From the NCBI GenBank assembly GCA_019359245.1, contig JAHHHR010000023.1, positions 1-64,000 of the forward strand: 64,000 nt of DNA, in the 5' to 3' direction. Of the stretch, positions 61,499-64,000 are shown in pieces (within the stretch, counting starts at the first letter, position 1; each line of letters opens with the position of its first letter). A program made the position numbers and the translations under genes. The notes under the pieces were generated by a model. It did not search any database, was not told where the DNA came from, and saw only the letters and a list, made by a program, of their open reading frames with translations. Source of the DNA: Nostoc desertorum CM1-VF14 (GTDB lineage Bacteria; Cyanobacteriota; Cyanobacteriia; Cyanobacteriales; Nostocaceae).

Positions 61499-61693
61499 TC
61501 ACGCCAACTTTCTTTGTAACGTCGTTACTGCAAAATTACGCTCAACTAATCCCAGTGGTACGTAAACATCATCAACTTGCAGGGTGACTCCTTCAGTTGA
61601 TGTCAGAGGATTTGTAGTCAGCTTTCGCCGTTTTGCGAGTATTTCATGGCAGACTTTACGCCAATCATCGGGAGTTAACTTTGTCCCATCCTC
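61499..61693 (-). pseudogene. truncated N-terminus of a STAND/NACHT-type protein
   Basis: In frame on the minus strand: EDGTKLTPDDWRKVCHEILA, RRKLTTNPLTSTEGVTLQVD and DVYVPLGLVERN, then a stop at 61499-61501. From memory this LTTNPLT...VYVPLGLVER block opens large NACHT/NB-ARC-type signalling ATPases in Nostoc. The rest of the gene is missing and the 21-bp array begins about 50 bases further on. No in-frame start codon is visible. Confidence 0.6.
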
Positions 61694-61711
61694 CCCATGA
61701 GACGACTGTGG

Positions 61712-62170
61712 TCAGTTGTAAGTATTGTGCTGTTGCCCAATTGTGATTTGTTGGGCAACCATTGCACCTTTCTCAGCTTTTATCTCCTCTGCTAACTTCG
61801 CAAAGTTATTGACAACTGATGGCTGTGACTTGATTTCTTCTACTAATTTTTTAATTTCCTTAGCAGTCTCAGACTGGTCGTTGTTGACTGCTGCTTCCAC
61901 ATCTACAACAGCTTAAGCAATTTCTGGGTCCGCCTCTGCTGCTGCTTTCAGTTCTAGCACTGCTTGACCATAATCTAAACGCTGCGGTTCATTTGCTTCT
62001 ACAGCATTGGTGAGTAATGGCGATTTATTCTTTTGGCGGAGTAATCCGATTAACTTGCCACCTAGTGCCCATGTAGCATCACCAATGTTTTCGCCGATTT
62101 TCTCTTGGGCTTTAGTCCAAAGCGTAGTTGCGATCGCAGTTACAACAGCCGTCAGCGTCACAGGTTCCAT
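61712..62170 (-). pseudogene. helical protein interrupted by an in-frame stop, partner of the STAND remnant
   Basis: ATG at 62170 begins MEPVTLTAVVTAIATTLWTK; a TAA at 61915-61913 comes after codon 85 (EADPEIA). The same frame then continues for 67 codons (AVVDVEAAVNNDQS, VEEIKSQPSVVNNFAKLAEE, AQQITIGQQHNTYN) to TGA at 61712. The two halves read as one alpha-helical protein of about 153 residues, of a type I recall next to STAND genes in Nostoc. Sequencing error is possible. If real, the first half (85 residues) might still be made. Confidence 0.55.
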
Positions 62171-62642
62171 AAATTTACTATAGATAAGTTTATGTCAGTA
62201 ATTACTTCAAGCTTGACAAATACCATTACGTAGAAGCTTGGCGATTATTGCCAGCGTAACTCAGAATATCACGCAATTTAGTAGCAATTATCCAGTTGGG
62301 TTCTTAGTTGCCAGGAAGTAGCGAATTACAAAAATTCTTAATTAACCCTATTCTGGAAAATCCATTGTGGAAAGTGCGATCGCTTAAATCAGACTAATTC
62401 TTTATGCGCGGACTAACGAAAAAGTCAAATTTTTAACCCACGGAGGTGGGTTTTGTTTGTGTAGCCGCGATTTCTAATCGCCAGGGCTACCGCAAGGCGG
62501 AAGTCAAAAATCAAAAGTCAAAAGTCAAAAGTCAAAATAAACCCACATAAACGTTTCGTTGATTTACACCGTGCTGTACTAGAGCGTTAGCTTTTGGCGT
62601 AACTCACCCTACGAAAATATCTGAAACATAGTTATGAATTAT
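62171..62642. repeat. gap with structured repeat (copy 3) and an AAAGTCA tandem repeat
   Basis: AACCCACGGAGGTGGGTTTT is followed by GTGTAGCCGCGATTTCTAATCGCC (62437-62482), a part of the repeat at 60790. TCAAAAGTCAAAAGTCAAAAGTCAAAATAAA (about 62508-62540) is a heptanucleotide STRR. No gene is seen. Confidence 0.65.
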
Positions 62643-64000
62643 CTAATTAGAAGCCGCCTTTTCCGCCACATTACGAATTATCTCCTCCAGCGTTTGGAGT
62701 AATTCTTGCTCATTATAAGGTTTAGAAAAGTAAGCCCTTGCCCCCAATTGCATAGCTAATTGCCGATGTTTATTGCTGCTACGAGAAGTCAGCATTGCAA
62801 CTGGAATATTTTTTGTATCAACGTCTGAATTTACCTTACCTAAAAACCCATAACCATCAAGACGAGGCATTTCAATATCACAAATTACTGCCTCAACTCT
62901 CAATCCACTATGGAGTTTCTCTAAAGCATCTTGACCGTCTTTAGCTTGCTCTACTTGATAGCCTCCTTTTTCAAGAGTCAAAGCTAAAAAGCGGCGAACA
63001 TTAATTGAGTCATCTACAATCAAAATTGTACCTTTCTGCTTAACAGTTGCTGCTGATATTTTGTTTTCATCAAATATCAAGAAAGGTGTTTTTAACCTTG
63101 CCGATGGTAATTGGCTACCTTTATGAGTTCGCCGATTTGTAGCAATCCAATACAGCAATTCATTGACATTAACTAGTGGCACTACTCGACCATCAGCAAG
63201 AACTGTGCAGTTGCTAAAGCCTTTCGGTAAAGGTATATTTCCCTCAACTTGGCGGATAGCAACTTCTTGTTCACCCCAGCAACGGTCTATTTGGATTGCT
63301 ACTGACTGATTATTACCTTTGACTACTAACACGCTGTTAGCATTAATTGCTGCCGGAGTTTCTAACTCTTGGCTATCGTAGCGCACACAATTAAACTCTA
63401 AATAACGATTCAGGCGAATCAGTGGCAGCGTGGTTTCTTGCCAATTTATAACTTCGCTACCTGCCATTTGGAAAACTCGCTCGTCTTGGAGTAAAGATAT
63501 TTCTGAAATGACATCTGTGGGAAATGCCAACAGCATTTTGTTGATTTCTACCAACAGAACTCGTGCAATGGAAAGTGTAAATGGTACTGATAGCGTGAAG
63601 GTAGTACCAACTCCTGGTTCCGTATCAACTTTGACATCTCCTCGAATCAGTTTGAGGTTGTTACGAACTACATCCATGCCGACACCGCGACCAGATAATG
63701 TTGTAACTTGCTCGGAGGTGGTAAAACCTGGTTCAAAAATTAGTGATAATAGTTCTTCATCACTTGCATTAGCGAGTAGAGAAGCATCCAATCCCATAGC
63801 TAAGGCGCGGGTGCGAATTTTCTCCAGAGAAATACCCCAACCATCATCACGGATGGTAATTAGGGTGCGATTACTGCGGTGAGTAGCTGTAATTTCAATC
63901 AATCCTTGTTCTGGTTTACCCAAAAGGCGACGAGTACCAGAGTCTTCGATACCATGATCGAAAGCATTCCTTAAGAGATGCATTAAAGGATCGTTTAATG
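62643..64000 (-). CDS. CheA-type hybrid histidine kinase with receiver domain (5' part outside window)
   Basis: The last 452 codons of a larger protein entering from the right edge. Seen in order are the ATPase N box (DPLMHLLRNAFDHGIE), G boxes (DDGWGISLEKIR, GRGVGMDVVRNNL), a CheW-like domain (about 150-290), and a C-terminal receiver (ILIVDDSINVRRFLAL, CDIEMPRLDGYGF with the phospho-Asp, YFSKPYNEQEL). Similar CheA-receiver hybrids serve chemotaxis-like systems that control type IV pili, hormogonia or phototaxis in filamentous cyanobacteria. The Hpt and dimerisation parts lie beyond the window. Confidence 0.93.
   Translation of the reverse strand, partial: LNDPLMHLLRNAFDHGIEDSGTRRLLGKPEQGLIEITATHRSNRTLITIRDDGWGISLEKIRTRALAMGLDASLLANASDEELLSLIFEPGFTTSEQVTTLSGRGVGMDVVRNNLKLIRGDVKVDTEPGVGTTFTLSVPFTLSIARVLLVEINKMLLAFPTDVISEISLLQDERVFQMAGSEVINWQETTLPLIRLNRYLEFNCVRYDSQELETPAAINANSVLVVKGNNQSVAIQIDRCWGEQEVAIRQVEGNIPLPKGFSNCTVLADGRVVPLVNVNELLYWIATNRRTHKGSQLPSARLKTPFLIFDENKISAATVKQKGTILIVDDSINVRRFLALTLEKGGYQVEQAKDGQDALEKLHSGLRVEAVICDIEMPRLDGYGFLGKVNSDVDTKNIPVAMLTSRSSNKHRQLAMQLGARAYFSKPYNEQELLQTLEEIIRNVAEKAASN

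Noticed and set aside
63430..63882. Plus-strand open frame of 150 codons opposite the CheA-type gene
   Set aside because: Antisense shadow; the minus frame has all kinase motifs.

Overview
The window is chromosomal DNA of a filamentous, probably heterocyst-forming cyanobacterium of the Nostocales (Nostoc/Anabaena/Tolypothrix-like). The evidence is a psbA start, a complete phycocyanin rod operon, a cyanobacterial-type DnaA with a DnaA-box cluster, hopanoid genes, dense GCGATCGC (HIP1) octamers, heptanucleotide tandem repeats and many short palindromic repeats of the kind that crowd Nostoc genomes. No rRNA, tRNA, CRISPR array or prophage was seen. All identifications come from reading the sequence and from family knowledge; no database search was run.

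Layout. 1-8.7 kb: 5' end of psbA (leaving the window on the left), a mosaic of nested repeats, a VOC protein, murG with a secreted 3D-domain protein, an NTF2-like exported protein, an MFS transporter, an SDR, a coiled-coil membrane protein, a P-loop kinase and a solo end of an IS200/IS605-type element. 8.7-17.6 kb: envelope and housekeeping genes (lipoprotein, ddl, a K+-channel/TrkA protein, def, an HhoA-type protease), then dnaA and a probable oriC. 17.6-22.2 kb: a GNAT, a bifunctional proline catabolic enzyme and an HD hydrolase. 22.5-28.1 kb: cpcB-cpcA-rod linker-cpcC-cpcD-cpcE-cpcF on the minus strand, with a hairpin or repeat in most intercistronic gaps. 28.5-34.2 kb: a hopanoid side-chain locus (hpnH, hpnA, an RND pump coupled to hpnA, and a divergent hpnG-like phosphorylase). 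34.4-43.8 kb: a homologue of plant pathogen-related protein, a GGDEF-EAL protein, a GAF-LuxR regulator, a rhodanese, an M50-CBS protease, nagA, purE and a glutamine amidotransferase.

43.9-53.4 kb is a sulfur island. It has sulfate-binding protein and two permease genes (sbpA, cysT, cysW) with no cysA ATPase gene beside them. It then has three proteins made almost only of NIL domains (four domains in all), a Crp-family regulator resembling CysR, a LOG-family protein, cysE, an Rrf2 regulator and cysK. It would serve sulfate uptake and cysteine synthesis. The NIL cluster is the best candidate for something under-described.

53.4-58.3 kb: a CadD-like transporter, a DsbA-like thiol oxidoreductase, ubiA and ppx. 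58.3-62.6 kb is a decay zone: an IS982-type transposase remnant, a 383-bp MITE-like element, a PEP-CTERM surface protein, a 21-bp tandem array, and the remains of what looks like a STAND-type conflict gene with a partner interrupted by a stop. The window ends inside a CheA-type hybrid histidine kinase.

A recurring theme is intergenic-type repeats inside reading frames. They are seen in the HhoA-type protease, putA, the RND pump, nagA, sbpA and the two-domain NIL protein, always in tails, loops or linkers and always keeping the frame open.
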